Below, one piece after another: positions 25,601 through 40,600 of a stretch of 64,000 bases of DNA. The translations under genes and the position numbers were made by a program. A model generated the notes under the pieces. That model had not been told where the DNA came from, searched no databases, and worked only from the letters and a program-made list of their open reading frames with translations. Origin of the DNA: Erythrocercus mccallii (Eukaryota > Chordata > Aves > Passeriformes > Dicruridae); contig VZRG01001625.1 of assembly GCA_013397435.1 (NCBI GenBank), forward strand, positions 101,855-165,854, written 5' to 3'. Each line of letters opens with the position of its first letter. Within the stretch, counting starts at the first letter, position 1.

Positions 25601-28600
25601 ATAGCTCTGTCTCTGCAATGACTGTTGGGTCTTCTGGATCCACCCACTCTGTCCCTGAAATTAATGGAGACGGAGACAATAACTTCAGTGTCACTGTGAG
25701 CTGCCACTCAAACAGGGGGAACTGCAATCACACCTCAAGTGTCCAATACAGAATGCACATCACAGAAAGCTGATTTTAGTGCCATAATGGCATGAAACCA
25801 GTGATTTATGCCATGGCAAAAAACAGTAAAGCAGAGGGGATAGAAGTATTTAGTAGGATTATTCTCTCATAAAAGTAACTTATTTAATAATTACGTAAGC
25901 AAAGAAGCTTCAAAAACAGAGACTGTCCATGCTTGGGAACAAAACCAGCTGTCACTCAATTTGTGTTTATCAGAGGTGTTACTCAGATGGTTCCTAACTT
26001 GACCAAGCCATGGTAGAGAAAACAGGCTACAGCCAACAGTCACCCCCTGCACAGACCTGGCAGTCTGTTTGCTGGCACTGGTTGGGGATGAAGTTAGCAC
26101 TGACTGAAGGAAGCACTTTTGGCAGTGTCTGTCTAGCAGTGGAGCAGAAAAGGCCAAACCAGATTTTGTATCACATCTGAAGGGCAACTCTTTTTTTTTT
26201 GCTGTTGACTTTTTGGCATTTCTCTTTTCTCAAAGAAATTTTGTAGATCCACAAAATGAATATTTGGCTGGAAGTGGTTTCAGCGTTTTGGAAGTTGTCA
26301 GTGTATTATTATTTTTGATTTCCTAACACCATTCTCTGAATTACAAGATTCAGAAAGCATCCATATTCTGAATTGAGGGAAACAATGAAACAGCCAGAAG
26401 AAGTTCATAACCTCTAAGGGCATGGTCTAAAAACCATTTCTCAGCTCAAATGCTGTACAGGATGGAGATGCTCTGTATTAAACCCTAATACTGGCAGAAA
26501 AACAGGGAAAAAAGAAAAGAAGGCAGCAAGTATGAATGCAGTTAACCCTAAATTTGGAAAATGCAGAAGTTCCTCTTCAAACAAAGGGTATTTCACAAAG
26601 GTTAGAACACATTAAATTTGTTAGGAGACAGTTTTATTTTGTCCCTATAAATGAAAATGAAGAAAGAAAATTGTGAATAGTTGAAAACATTTTACTTTCC
26701 ACAAAAAAAGCTTCTAAAGTGAATAAAGACATCCTCTACAGGCAGCAAGTGAAAAAAGAAAAAGTATTTTTTATTTTAATGAATATGAATTAAAATGCAA
26801 AAATTGCCAGAAATTAATAAATGTGTCCAAATATGAAAATACTATAAAGATTTTTTAAAAGCACTTAGGGAATAGAAGAAGTCTGATATTGGCTTGCCTT
26901 GTTAGCAAATGGAAACTATAATTTTGAAATATAATAGAGATTGCAGAAAAAGCTGAAGAATTCAATGAAAGTACTTTAACAGGGAAATAGCATAATGCAG
27001 ATCACTGTTCTATGAGAAAGAGTAATTATATTAAGAGATAAGGAGGGAAGGAGGAAACAAAAAATGGATTCCCATATATGAAAACTGTTTATAGTTCAGA
27101 TTCATTTCCAAGGATCACGTACTGGTAACAGCAGGAAACAACTGAGGAGACCCTGCAGTGTGTATCACACAGAATATCAGATCATCATCTCTGGAGTAAT
27201 GAGCACACCACACTGGTAGCCTGGCTTCCCAACTCACCCTTCATTGCTTCTGCTGATTGGATGAGCTCTGTGACAGCACCTGCAACCCGCTTGGAGAAAG
27301 AGGCCAGCTGATGCTTTAGCTCTGGAGTTGCTTTTTGAAGAATCTAGACAAACAGAATGCACATTAGTAAGGAGTCCAGAATGCTGGAAGTTTCCCAAGG
27401 CACTCTAGTGAAAGATTTATTTTGAACAGCAATTGTCTGAGAGCCCAGTGAGAGAACTGTCAGTGAAGGACTAAGATCAAAGGCTTACACTACAGTGTCA
27501 GATGCACACCAGGAAAGTGGCACTGCCTTGCACAGCGACAGGAACGGACAATGTTGTTGGAAGTTCTCAATCCTAAACCTAGGACAGAATTATCCAAAAC
27601 AGAGGCACCCATTTGAGTATCTGGGAGGAAGATGCAGCTTTAGCACTCCATTCTCAGGAATTTTAGTCATTATACTTATGCATCATGCTCAGTCTTTTCA
27701 CACTTTTGAAGAGAAGGTGATTTTCAGGTACTGACAGACTGGTTCATCCCTATTTCTGAGAGATAGAATTACAGAGCCTGGAAGTGCCAGTTGCCTGTTG
27801 TGGAAAAATCAGCAATGGTGAACACAATGGAAATGCCAAGACTCTCAAATAGAAGGAAAAGATAAACATCTCTGAACTGAATTTTTATCAAGTATTAAGC
27901 TGTGCTTCTTCAAATGAAAAACACTAAGACACTCGGAGTGAAGTTGAATTCCTTCCCTAAATAGGAACATCTGCATTTTCAATTAATATATTGTAAAGAA
28001 AAATGTGAAGTTCTGGAAATTTATGTATTCTCAAAAGCTCTGAGAGAAGAGTGATGGACATAGATAAAGCTTTAAGAACAAAACAAATGGTTGGTGAAAG
28101 TCACATCCTGCACACAGGTGTGGATTTTCTTAATGTTTTCAAAAACTCGCTGCAAGCCTCTCTTAGGTGCACATTGAAAACAAACTATATCTTTTTACCA
28201 GAGTGTTGCTATATTGCAGTCAAATGCATAACCCATTTACCTCGACAGAATAAACTAAACTATGTTATTTTCCCAACTTTGCCTGGTGAGAACTCTGCCA
28301 CATGAGGAATTCTCTCTGGAATTGCCATATCAGTGTATGTGTGTCTGGTCTCCTATCAACAAGCTTCCACAGTAATCACAAGTACATGAATCCTCAATAG
28401 CTAAATAATCTGCAACACTAACAAAATATAACAACACAGTTATAACCAAAAATTATACACTCCATAGACTCTTAATCTTGGCAGAAACAGCACTGAGCAC
28501 CTCAAGGGTTATCTTCCAAATGTAAGCAAAAAGGTTAAAATCAAAAATGTCAAAAAACCACACAAATGCGGTCAGGACTATAACAAAGAATGCTATTTTT

Positions 28601-31600
28601 TACTCCAGTAACTGCGACATTAGTACTATCTGTGATAGCATTGCCAATGATGGAACTGAAAAAAAATTTAAACTAAGCCAATTTTAGAACTAGGCTGTTA
28701 AAGAACTGTGTTGTTTTAAAGCCAGTTTAGAACTGTCAGCAGAGTCTCATCCCCACAGCCATGGACAACCAAAGCTCCAGACTTCCCCTCAATTCAGCAC
28801 GGACCAGGATGGAGCACGTGGATATGCAGGAGGTCAGGTCAGTCTTGAACTTTGCTAGTACATCTCAAACAAGGAGTTTTATTAAGATGTGCATGCCATA
28901 GAGCTGGAATGAGCGTGTTCCTGGCCCTACCCCTAGCTAGGTTATTAATGGAATATTCCTTTGAGCAAACAAGTCACTTCTGTGCCACTTGCCCAATGCA
29001 GCCTCTACACAAATTAATATACTGCCTTGAGAAATTTTAGATATTGCATCTGACAACTCTTGCACCTAACAAGTATCATTTCCAAAGAAATATGGCTATT
29101 GAATCCCCCTTGGCACCCCTGTGTTGAGGCAGCCATGCAAGCATCCCTAGCCTGACCACTGAAGGTACAACTGAACTTAGTGGCAGATGGACCAATTAGA
29201 GATTCCTAATCTCACGCGACCTACTGTTTCTGGAGGTTATAAATGAGATTGCAGACCTAGGGGTTCTAAACCACCAGAGCTTGCCAAGGCAGACAACACT
29301 GGAGAAGGGACAGGATGTGGTACCAGGGGGCAGAACTTCCTCATGGCTTTAGGGTACTGAATGTAAGAGGCTTAAGGTAAGAAAGGCCTGTTACTTAAGT
29401 AAAATGGAACATGCCTTTCTTACTTTAAGCCTCTTGACTTATGCAGAGAGAAAGAAAGAAATGAGCAAAAATTGATTCAAGTCTTTGGTCTGTTCTGGTA
29501 CTTAGTTTAAACACATACTGCCAGTGTTCTAGAGGTCAAATCTGGAAAATCCCCCACAGTCCTCTAAACTAAAAATGGATCAGGCATCTAATGCTAAATC
29601 ACTTACTGCAATACAGCTCTAAGAATTCCATTAGTTAAGTTCCAACTTTCTTGAACTATTTTACCTGCTAGTGGCAAGCACAACTGTGACTGTACTTTTA
29701 TTTTATATATATATTTCAGTGAGTTGATGCAAATACACATGCTTTGTTCTCAGCAGAAAAACTGATTTGAGTTTGCTAATCAGCAGGTAGTGGCTGCAAA
29801 TTTCAGTTTCAGAGACTTTAATATGTCAGCTGAGAGCCACCCAAAAGAAATCACTGCTCATCCATGAAGCTGATTGCTGATTTATATCTTCTTCAGAAAC
29901 TTCAGTATCTTATAAATGTTAGTTCAAACACATTTTACTGCTTCCTACAAAAGTAATAGCAACAGAAGAGCAAGTATTATGGGATAACTAATACATTACG
30001 TATGATCAAGCAAAGCCCACTGACAGCAGGATTCATGAGTTTGAATTTGAGTGCCGAAGTTTTATGCAGAGGTTTGGGGGTGCCATGTCTGATGTGTTGG
30101 AGAGTTCTTTGTGAGGCAGTGCTGGCTGGGGATTTTGGGATGGCTTGGAGTAGGTGTGGCTGCAAGAGGCATGTAACAGTGCCTTCATGAAGATTATGTA
30201 ACCTCTTCAATCTGGGGGACAGGCTTGTACCTAGTATGTCTTCTGTTTACTCTGGGCTTAAAAGAATACTGAAATGTCTTATTTTAATTTCTTTGTCAAG
30301 GACCTTTTTTAGGTTCAGATCTGTATTGCCTCCAGATCTGATCCAGAATGCAGCTCCATTTAAGTACTCCCAATATTCCTTCTGTCTCACAGTTTGAGCT
30401 GAAGTATTGAGTTTCCTTTAGCTTGCTCTTACAACAAAACTTCATAATCTTGTGACCAACTTAGAAAAACGTGTCACTAGCAGTCACTATAGAAAGAGGG
30501 CAGGGAGATGACTCTCCTTGGAAGCAACCCAGTATATGCATGCAGATGACTCCTTACCAGGAGAACATGTTCCAGGAGTTCCAGGTATCCCAGGGTACAT
30601 TCTGTTCCAAAGCGCAGTGCCCTCTCCCGAACTTCTTCACTCACATCTGGGTGATACGATGCTTGCTGAGGAGGCAAAACAACATTAGGGCTCCCACAAG
30701 AGAAGATCAACACAGAGAGATGAGGAAAAGGGAAGGGGGGAGATTTTTTTGTAGTGTGCAAATGACATTTGAGCTTAAGGGCCAGCCATTTCTGTTGTAA
30801 GCAAATGGTGCTGGAAGAGCAGCAGAGCTCCAGTTCTGTAAAGGCTCATTCATGGTGTTAGCTTGATGGAGAGATTTACCACAGCAAGAGCAGTGCTGGA
30901 ACCATCTGTTTCAATACAGAGAGAAGCTGCAGCAGTCAGGCCTTTGTAAGGATTTCCACTAAGTGTCGTGTCTGGCATCTGATATACGCCCAACTAATTC
31001 AATTTTACTATTTTTAATAAAAAGTGAAACCTGCAGCCTCTTCAAGCCTTGTATTTTCTACAATAAACTTCTAGGGAACTTTTTTATTGAGCAGAAGCAC
31101 TACTTGTTGCCAAGTGAAAGTTCCCAAAACGCAGAGCATTTCCTCTCGCAGTGCAGTTCCTTCCACTCCTGCAGCCTCTCACCTCCCGTTGGGAAGGGGG
31201 ATTATCTCACGGCTCTCTTTATTTTCGGCCCTGCCTGCAACATCCCGAGCCAGGGCCGGCGCTGGTCTCTGGGCTCCCTCTGCAGGGAAGCTCGGGATGA
31301 GCAGCCCCTCCTCATCCCACCAACACCCTGCCTAAGGGGAAGGGAGATGGGAGGAACAGGACTCATTTTCCTCATCATCAGCATACTTCAAACGAGCTGC
31401 CAAAGCCCCAAAAGTTCAGAACAGATTTCGGGTTTTTTTAGTTTTCAAACAGGGCAAAGGGCCCCCAAGTGTTTCTTATGCATACATTGTAAAGCATCCT
31501 AAAATGTCTCTTCTGCACTTAAATATTACTGTAACACAGGGAATTAGAGCAAGCATCTATAGGAGGGAAATAAAAAGTTCCTTGTATGTTTTACATACAT

Positions 31601-34600
31601 GGCCAAGAGTGGTATCAAGTATTCTGGGAGCATTTTTAAGGATCAGTATAAATTCTGTATACTTCACAGCAGCCTAAAGAGGTGACCAAAGTAGTTTTAG
31701 GAAATTATTTTCATAACTCAGAAACATCCAAACACACATTTCACTACACCAGTGGGGACTGGCAACAGAAATGTCTTCTCTTCCAGCCTTGGGCAGAAGG
31801 TCTGCCCAAACATCTCAAACTGAAACGTGTCTGAAAAACCAGAACATGCATTTGTTCCCTCATGCTGAGGCTTCCTTCACTCTCAGCCCTCATTTTCTCT
31901 CCACATGCTTTCCCTGCAGTAAGGCAGCCAGCATTGCCTGCCTCTGGTACAAGCCCTACCCTGTCAGCACGGCTGGCTGCTGTGTGGAGGAAGGTGAGTT
32001 TGAGGGGCTGCTGTGAGCTCTCCCCTGAGCTGTCCCTCCCTGGCTGAACCACAGCTCGGCTGTGTCTCCTCCCTGGCTGAACCACAGCTTGGATGTGTCT
32101 CCCAGGGCTTGTGCTCCAGGCCCAGGCTCTGCTTGGCTGCCTCCAGTGTCACCAGCAGCAGCACAACCAGTGAGAAAAGGTGAGAAGCTGTTTCCCTCAG
32201 CCTACTGCCTCTAGAATGATCTATGTGATTGCTTGCTTCCATTGCTTCCTATGGGTTTGATAGGCTTCTCATATCCGGTTCCTTTCCAACAGCAGTCACT
32301 ACAAATAGTAATACTATGCACAGGTTAATTACTGCACTATTTTATACAAATACATAATTAAAAAAAGAAATTATCTTAGGGCCTGCTCTAACATTCAATA
32401 AACGTAATTACAGCATTTCCACTGACTTTAATGAGTCATGCTCATTAAATGTACAGTACATCCCACAATAAGCATCCTTATTGTCTTTTTAAATAGCATC
32501 TGCTTATAAGAACTGAATTGGTAATGAGCACTGTAAATTCATCCATAGCAGACCAAGCAAAGGCATCTATATAACTGTTAATTCAAACTCTTTGTACTAC
32601 TTGCCTTAGGCCACAGGCAATTAAACAGAACTTACATTCAAATTCCTGACACTGGGGAAGTCAGAGCTGTTCTGTACATTTCTACCATCGATCATATACA
32701 TGCAATTTTGTCTTGGCCCAAAGAACATAAAAATCTGGTAATTTAGCAGTGCTAATTCTACAGAGTAGCTTAACATCACTAAAAACCCCCTCCCGTGTTT
32801 GTAAAATATCACAAAACTCAAGTCCCATTGCATCACACAGCTTTTACAGGATAGTAGGGCTAAGACTGCTGGTTACTATCCCTAAAATTCAAGGAACATG
32901 GCTTGTCCTGGAAATGCCATGTCCAGTAATCAATCTGTAGGATTAATGGCCTAAGATTTCTAAGACTCTGGGCCAAATTTGTAGAAACAAGATTTTCTAA
33001 ATCAAGTCTGGTTCAAACTGTATTTAAAATCTTTGTTAAATGATGCAGCTATTTTCTCATACATTTTAGATAATGCATAAAATTAGTACTCTTGGAGACT
33101 TTTATTCCTGTTTGTCCAATAAATGCTCTTATTCTTAAGAAAGTAGACTAGATCTTAGACCTTGGCACTGTATCATTACAAGTAAAATGATTCCCAGCCC
33201 CTTTTCCTTCTGAAGGCTCCTTTCTTTGTGACAGCAATTCCCTGGGAGATCACAAAGGCTCTTGCAGCATCCCAGACCTCCACTGTTCCATTTGCAGGAA
33301 GTTTCATCCTGTCATCCACTTACAATGCACAAACCACTCGAAATCATTAAGCGAACTGGGAGCAAATGTAAACATAAAAACATAAAAAAGGAATGTTCAT
33401 AAATAGATATTCAACAGTATGTACTGGGCTGCGCATGCATGGAAATGTTTTATAATGTTACTAAAACCAGAGGATTCTGTTCCTGAGAATCTGCTGCCTG
33501 TTTGGAAAGACAAATCAAAATCTGAAGCATGCAAAGTGGTCAAGAATTGTTAGACATTAAAAACCTGCTACAAAACTAAGTCAATATAAAAAGTTATAAA
33601 AATTTCATTCAATGGTTTTGAATAAAGGCAGTTCTAAATTAGAACTTGCACTTTTAAAAGAGGATCATTTTTAAAAGAAACATAACCCTTTTGTTTGGGC
33701 AGTATTAGGCTAAAAATCAATCTGGGACTGATGTAGGCAGTTAGGATTTGACCAAATACTGAAAATCAGACACCACACAGAGAGCACCATTCTTCCACTG
33801 TCACCTTCCATACATGGAAAGACAAAAGTAACTATAATTTACAGGCAAAGGCAGTTTACTATTACAGTCACTACTGAAAATCAAAAGGAATGAGAGCCTC
33901 ATAATCCTATTTTTTAATCATTTATGCTTAGATTTTTTTATCATCAGACCAAAGACAAATGGCTTAACAATCCTTTATGTAGCATACAGTGTAGAAAATA
34001 GAGCTACACTGTTTTTACAGGGCTACAGTTATTTTAATAAAAAATTGCAATAAAAATTGCACACATTTTTGAAAAGCACAAAAGAAATTAAGCAAACTAG
34101 CAGATTTAGTCGTGGGAAAAGAACTACTACAGATAGATCAGAGTGATTTCTTTCATTTTTTTCAGTGTTCTAAGAATATTGAAATTGTATTTGTGACTGC
34201 AGGAATATTTGTATATTCTACTACTTGCACAGATTGTTTGTCTTCTGACTGGAAACCAGGAAATTTCAGCTCAAATAAAATTCCTCATTTTCACAAAAAG
34301 AAAACAGTAGAAATTAGTGCTGGGTTTTTGGGTTTTTTTGTGTGCATGGCACAAAAATAATCCTTTCTGAGAGAGGTTCTCAAAATTATCTTACCCATTA
34401 ACTTTTTCATATGAAAAGCAGAACACTGAACAAAATATATAATGTTCTATGGATTTAGAGGCACACAGACATAAAGAGATCAATCTTAGGCAAGGAAGGG
34501 AATCTTTACCTTACAAGCTGTTAGCATGTCAGCTACTGCTTTGCGGCTCAGATTTGCTGTAGCAATCACATCCTCCTGCCTGCATGAGTTCCCAGCTGCA

Positions 34601-37600
34601 ACAGCTTTGGCAGTTGCCATGGTGATTCCTTTCGTCATCCGGATGGATTCTTCAGGTGATGATGTCTTCTCTGGAACCTCGCTCGACTGAAACACCTAAA
34701 AGTGAAAGCAGAAGGAAAATCTGGTACCAGTCCAGTCAAAGCAGAACAACCACGAGAAAGAGCCAGCAAACGGAAGCAGCCTTCAAACAGCAGGAAATTA
34801 GAAACATATTTGGAGGTACTTGGGTATCCTTCCTGCTTGTCATGGGCCTGGGTCTGATAAGCCTGCTCACCTACAGACACCAGAGAGAAACAATAAGCTG
34901 AGGGAAGGAGACAATAAAGCTTAGCCCATTCATCTCATCTGCATTTAACTATCCACATGACAGTTACAGGCAGCTGTTCAGAGCCTTACCTGATGAAAAG
35001 AATTATTGTTCCTTTTATTGCATTCTTGTCTCATCCTGACTGCTGTTTAGGCTGGTCTACTCACATGAGGAGATCCTTCCCCTGCAAAGGCTGGACCCTA
35101 CCAAGTGCTCGTTGATAGAACAGAGCAGTAGAGACTGAGAACATCACCACTAAAATATTCAAATGTGTCTTAAAAAAGCAGAGGTGGAGCGTTGTCTCTT
35201 AGGCTATATTTAGTCTCCCTTAGAAACCTAAAGATATAATTTTGCAGGGTGAATCATGTGAAAATAGTTCAAATTACCTGACAATACACGAACTCTGGAA
35301 TACAGGAACTGTGGGAAGATGTAGGTAACAAGAGCTGCAAAACCTTACTTCGATCATATATCTTCTTTTCCTGAGCTTTAGTTTGTATTTGCTTGCCATT
35401 CTTTTACTGTGCAGGGGCAATTTGGAGTGCACAATTAATCAGGAGGTTTTTTGACCACACACAGTGCAACCTAAGCAGGCCAATGGTTTCAGAATGCAAA
35501 TGTCTGGACAAAAATGAGCCGGGTCTATCCTGTGCTCCTGGTTAATCAGTTTTTCACTTCCTGTCTCCAGAAATAGAAACAACGTTAAAAAATGAATTCT
35601 AGTTATACATGTGAAGACATCCCTCAGTGTTGCTCAAAGTCAGCCCCTGGAATTCCAGATCAAGCCTGACATATTTCTTGAGTACCTGTGTGCCACCCTC
35701 TGTTGTCCCCATGAAGGAGATGACAATACCACAATCACAGGTCCATCCCTTAGCATTGCTGACAAAAGCAAGAGGAACATTTCAAACAGATCCAACCAAA
35801 CTGAGAAAGATGTGCTAATGCACCATCCACCCGTGACAGCTCTAAACAGGTTTTAGCTCAGAGTTACAGGATGGGATGTAACAGCCAGGCCTTCATGAAG
35901 ATACATGACAGTAACTTGTGAGATATTGTACAGAACATGCCTGATCAGGTACCAGATCAGGAGGTTTTACTATAGTAAGTTAAAATGACTATAAACAGAT
36001 ATTTAAAAGGAAAATATTTTACATAAATTTCCTCACTACAACAGCTTTGCTCACACAGTGAAAACTGGATGTTTGATGGAGAAGATTGGACAAGACAAAA
36101 TGGTGCCACAGTACAGTTATGGTGTAAGAATTGCTAATCCACAGCCTATACAACAAAGCATTTCCTGCTGAAGACTGTGTCTACAGGGTTTTTTTTTACA
36201 AAAATGGACTGTGAGTAAAGGAAAGACAATATCAGACTTCTTCACAAACATGCAGGTATTAATTTATGTCACTCACTACTACACTAGTAAAAAAACCCCA
36301 CCCTAACTATACTTTTACATCTTAAAGAGGAAGGAAAACAATTGTCATGGTGTAACACCTAATCTGGGAGAGAATTCCACACTATCATTAATTCCTGCTT
36401 ACCTAGAACATCAATAGCAGGCCACGTATCACAGGTAGGATCATTTCATAATAAGGGAAAAACAGAAACAAGTTTAAACTGCAGAGACAGTATGAGACTG
36501 ATGTTGATGAGACACTACCAAAGCCAAGATCAAAAAACAAGTGAACAGCATCAGATCAGAAAACAATATCTGTACTGAAAGGGTCTAAAGTAAAAGGAAG
36601 CAGTTGCTGCCAGCTTGGTGTAAGGACACACTTGCAACACCCACTACCACTATTGAGTTCTGTACCGTGAGCTCCTGTTTGATGTACTCAATTGTGGCCT
36701 CGAGGGCTCTTGTCCCTCGAGTAGCTTCATCTTCTACTGCTTTAACAGTCTTCAAGAGGGATGTGACATTTGTTACCATCACCTAAACAAGAGAGAAGTG
36801 AAGACAATAACATGTGAATCCTTCCTCCTGTTTTCAGAGGTGGCAGGGTATGGAGTAAGGCAAATTAAGCTGGGAAGCATTGTTACTTCTAATAGGACCT
36901 AAGAGACTTCATAAATTCTACTTGTTACAGGACTGAAAACTAACTCTTGTGTTGGTCGTGATACCATGACAATTAAACAAATAAAGAAATGAGGCAATCA
37001 GAAATTGCTGAAGTCAAAGTTCCACATGTTTATCAAATGTGATTGCACAAACACTTTCAAATAAATTTAAGAATAAGGTTTTACCTTGGCAGCACCTTTC
37101 AGCTGGTACATGGATGGATCATCTGCTGGTTTGCTGGCAGCTCCTTTGGTAGCACCAATGAGATCAGAAAGGGCCTTTGCAACATCCTTGATAGCATTGA
37201 TCAGAACGACCTATGGAATAAAAAATATATATTATAAGCTGTAAGACTCAGGCAATAAAGGGGGTCTGCAAGAGGGTGTGATTTTTAGAACACAGCTAAA
37301 AAAAAAATCTATGTTTTGTCAAACATATGCAATATGCTTGCCTGTCTCCATTTCACTGAGATCCAAACAAACAGCTGAAGAAATATTAGAGATAATCCAC
37401 ACAGAAAAGTTGTAGAGTTAATTGAAAAACAAGACAGATTTAGCTGGAGAATGGCAAGAGTTTGTCAGCCTACACAAATAATACAGAGCACAGTCCACAC
37501 ATTAGCTGGATAAGCAGCTTTAAAGACCTCCAAGCTCTTCAGAACAAAAACAGGATGAGCCAGAGTTCCAATCACAAAATGAGCCAAATACTTTGCCAAA

Positions 37601-40600
37601 GCATCCCAGCTGGAATACAGCAGTCAAATAAAAGCAGCAGGGTTATACAAAGGTGTGAGTGACTAGTTCCACTCAGTGCTTGAGCCTCTTGACTTTATTC
37701 TAAACAAGTGATATCCGAGTAAACCCAGAAAACTCCCAGAGGAGATGAACCATATTGTGTTGCTTAAAAGCATAAGTCACACAAAGTTCTACGAAATGAA
37801 AACTGTTCTCTGTAAGAGTATCAGAAAATCTTAAAACATCTCACCTGTGTTTCAGGATCATCAGATCCCAAGCTAGCTGCTCCCAATTTTACTACCTCAG
37901 CAAGTTGAGTGATGGTGTTAGCTGATGACTGAGCTGCTTGGGCCAGTTTGTCCTGACTTGAGGCAGCACCAGAAACCAACAATTTTGTGTCTTCAACTAA
38001 AGCTTTTGCTGTTTTCAGGATATTTTCCCTGTAGCAAAAGAAGAGGAAGCAGAAGGAGTGGAAAAGGAGAAGGAGGGAAAAATGTGTTTTCCAGCTACAT
38101 GAAAGCTGATCTAAACCATCATACCAGTGTCCATTCAGAACATAACACAGGTCAAGGGTGTAAGATAAAAAAACCAAACCAACTATTAACACAGCAGCAG
38201 AGCATTTGAGGCAAATGCAGGGCAGTGTAATAAAATGAGCCCATCTTGAGAAGAAATAGATTGAGCAATAGCATTGGAGAGCATTGTATTTGAATACTAA
38301 AAGAAAATCTGGCCATGCTGTGAGAAAAGTACCAGCTGTTGAACGTCCATATTAATCAGCATATTGTAAGAAAAACTAAAGTAATCACGGGGAAGGAAGG
38401 TAGAAGGAAGAATGGCAACAGGAACAGAGAGTGTGTCCTGGTCAGGGTTCCCCACCCCCCTCCCACTGTCCAGTATCTGTGTTTTGACATTTCAGGACAA
38501 CAAATCCAAAGCAACATCTAGGTGAAAGAAGAAATAATTTTGAGTATGCAGTTCATAAACAAGTCAAATCCCATGTTTCCTGTATCTTCTCTCACTCCCC
38601 TGCCTCATTCAATTTCATTCACAGAAATCCAAAAAGGTAAAAATTTATCTCCATGTCCCAATCTCTTCTGTCAGTTCCCCTGTTCCCCTGGGCATGCACT
38701 CTTCCATCTTTTTCAGCAACACTGACCTGTGATCTGCAAATGATTCATTGTTCTCAGCATTAAGGGTTCCAGCAGTAGCAAACATGATAGTGGTGTCCAG
38801 ATCTGCAATTATCCCAGACACAGCACTGGCTGCAGTAATACAGGCTTGTGTGCCTTTGTTCCCTGCCTGGAGGGCAGATAAAACCAAGGAGACCTAGAAA
38901 CAACAAAAAGCAACAAGGTGGTCATCGAAAGACAGTTGGTCCTGTGAATCATTACTACTCTGTCAGCTTTAACTTATAAGGTACTGTCTACCCCTTCCTA
39001 AATTTGGAATTGTCACTGCTCCTGGGGTACATCATGAAACTGGTACAGCTGACCAGTTATTAACATCATTAATAACACCAGTTATTAACATTATACACAT
39101 TAACACAGGCTGAACCAATGGCGTTCGGCAAAATCTGAAAGCCGCTGGCACCAACTCTCAATGTTCATGTCCAACAAAGGAGAGAGATGCCATCAAAAAG
39201 ATTCAACGAAACTACCCAGGCCATTTATTTGAAGGCCCAAGGAACAAGAAGCCCCACAGAGTTTGAAGATGCAGTTCTAGGCAGTTACTTTGGCCCTAAA
39301 AGGGGAGGACATTGCTACATGAAACCATATGTCACTGACCAACCTCACAGTAACTGTGGCCAGGGAGTGCCTCCTAAGGCACAAGAGCCACCTTAGGATA
39401 TTGTTTTGGACCAATCTCCCTCTCATAGGAGGTTGAAGTTTTATTGCAAGGCCTCAGGAAGGACTAATCATGGGCTAATCCAGCACGTGAACGCTGAATG
39501 CTTAAAGGAAAAGTAAGACCTTTGGGCAATTCAGACACTACTGCACTACAATGCAAAGTTAAAACAGTTTCCTGAATCCAGTTGGACTGGTTTACTCCCA
39601 GTGGAAGCTTGGTAGACAAACACCATGGGGTAACAAGGAAAGCTCTTACCTTTTCTGTGACAGCACGAGCACATTCTATCAACTCCCTTTTGGTGTAGCT
39701 GTCTGTAGGGCAAATCTGGAGAGCTCCAGCTTTTTGCACAAGAAAGATACACCCATGGCCAAGTTCTTGCACCCGAGTCTTGATCTGGAACCCGATCTAG
39801 ATGGTCAAGAAGGAACAGGGAAGAAAGAAAAAAGCAAATAAATAGATGTCATGCTGATACACTCTGTCAACAGAAATGGAAATACCATCTCTCTGGTGAA
39901 TACCAGTGTTCTGCCCACCACTATATCCGCTGGAAAGACCAGAAAAAAAGCACAGCTGTAATTCCATCTACACATGAAGCACAACCCTATAAAAGGCTCC
40001 CTGATGCAACAGGGCAGGAATGACCCAGAGCCTGGGAAAGAGAAGGGGTAAGGCAGGTACCCAAGTCAAGTGGACGTAATTGAAGCACACTCAATTCACA
40101 TTTAAACAACGCTACTTCACCATCCAGAACTGCCCTGCCAGCGTGAGCTGTACTCAAGGTACGTGCAACAGGTGAAAAGCACACGATACTGCACATTGTT
40201 GAAACTGGGCCAAAAAGTATGTCAGTATTTGATTATGTTTGCTTGGTTTTGAACCTCACACAGTGTTCACTCTCCAGAAACAACCACATCCATGCAGAGC
40301 ACTGAAATGGGGAAAATCCTGCTACTACTGCTTCTGATTTTTTAACAATCCTACATCCTAAGATGCGTGGTCCCTGTTTTGAAACATGATAGTTGTAGTC
40401 CCTGCATGTATATCATCATTCTGGTGTGATTTGGGATTAATACATGAGCAGGAATCACAGCCATTAGTATCACAAATGGAATTATTTGAACCTCAGGCAC
40501 GAAGTAACATGCAGAAATGGTAATTCAACTTAACAATATTGAGTCAAGTGCAAGCCACTGCTTTTCATGTAGCTGCTGAGCACTAAACATTTAAGTGTAT

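Noticed and set aside
25387..25773. Plus-strand open frame of 128 codons.
   Set aside because: It is the antisense shadow of TLN2 exon 28; the talin reading frame on the minus strand explains the open stretch.
29100..29440. A possible solo LTR or small DNA transposon around the 29.4-kb hairpin.
   Set aside because: No paired terminal repeats with target-site duplication could be seen. Only the hairpin itself is supported, so no element is called.
30963..31502. Plus-strand open frame of 179 codons, the longest unbroken frame in the window.
   Set aside because: Cysteine/serine-rich, low-information sequence without recognisable domains, antisense within a TLN2 intron. A chance frame through a GC-rich patch is more likely.
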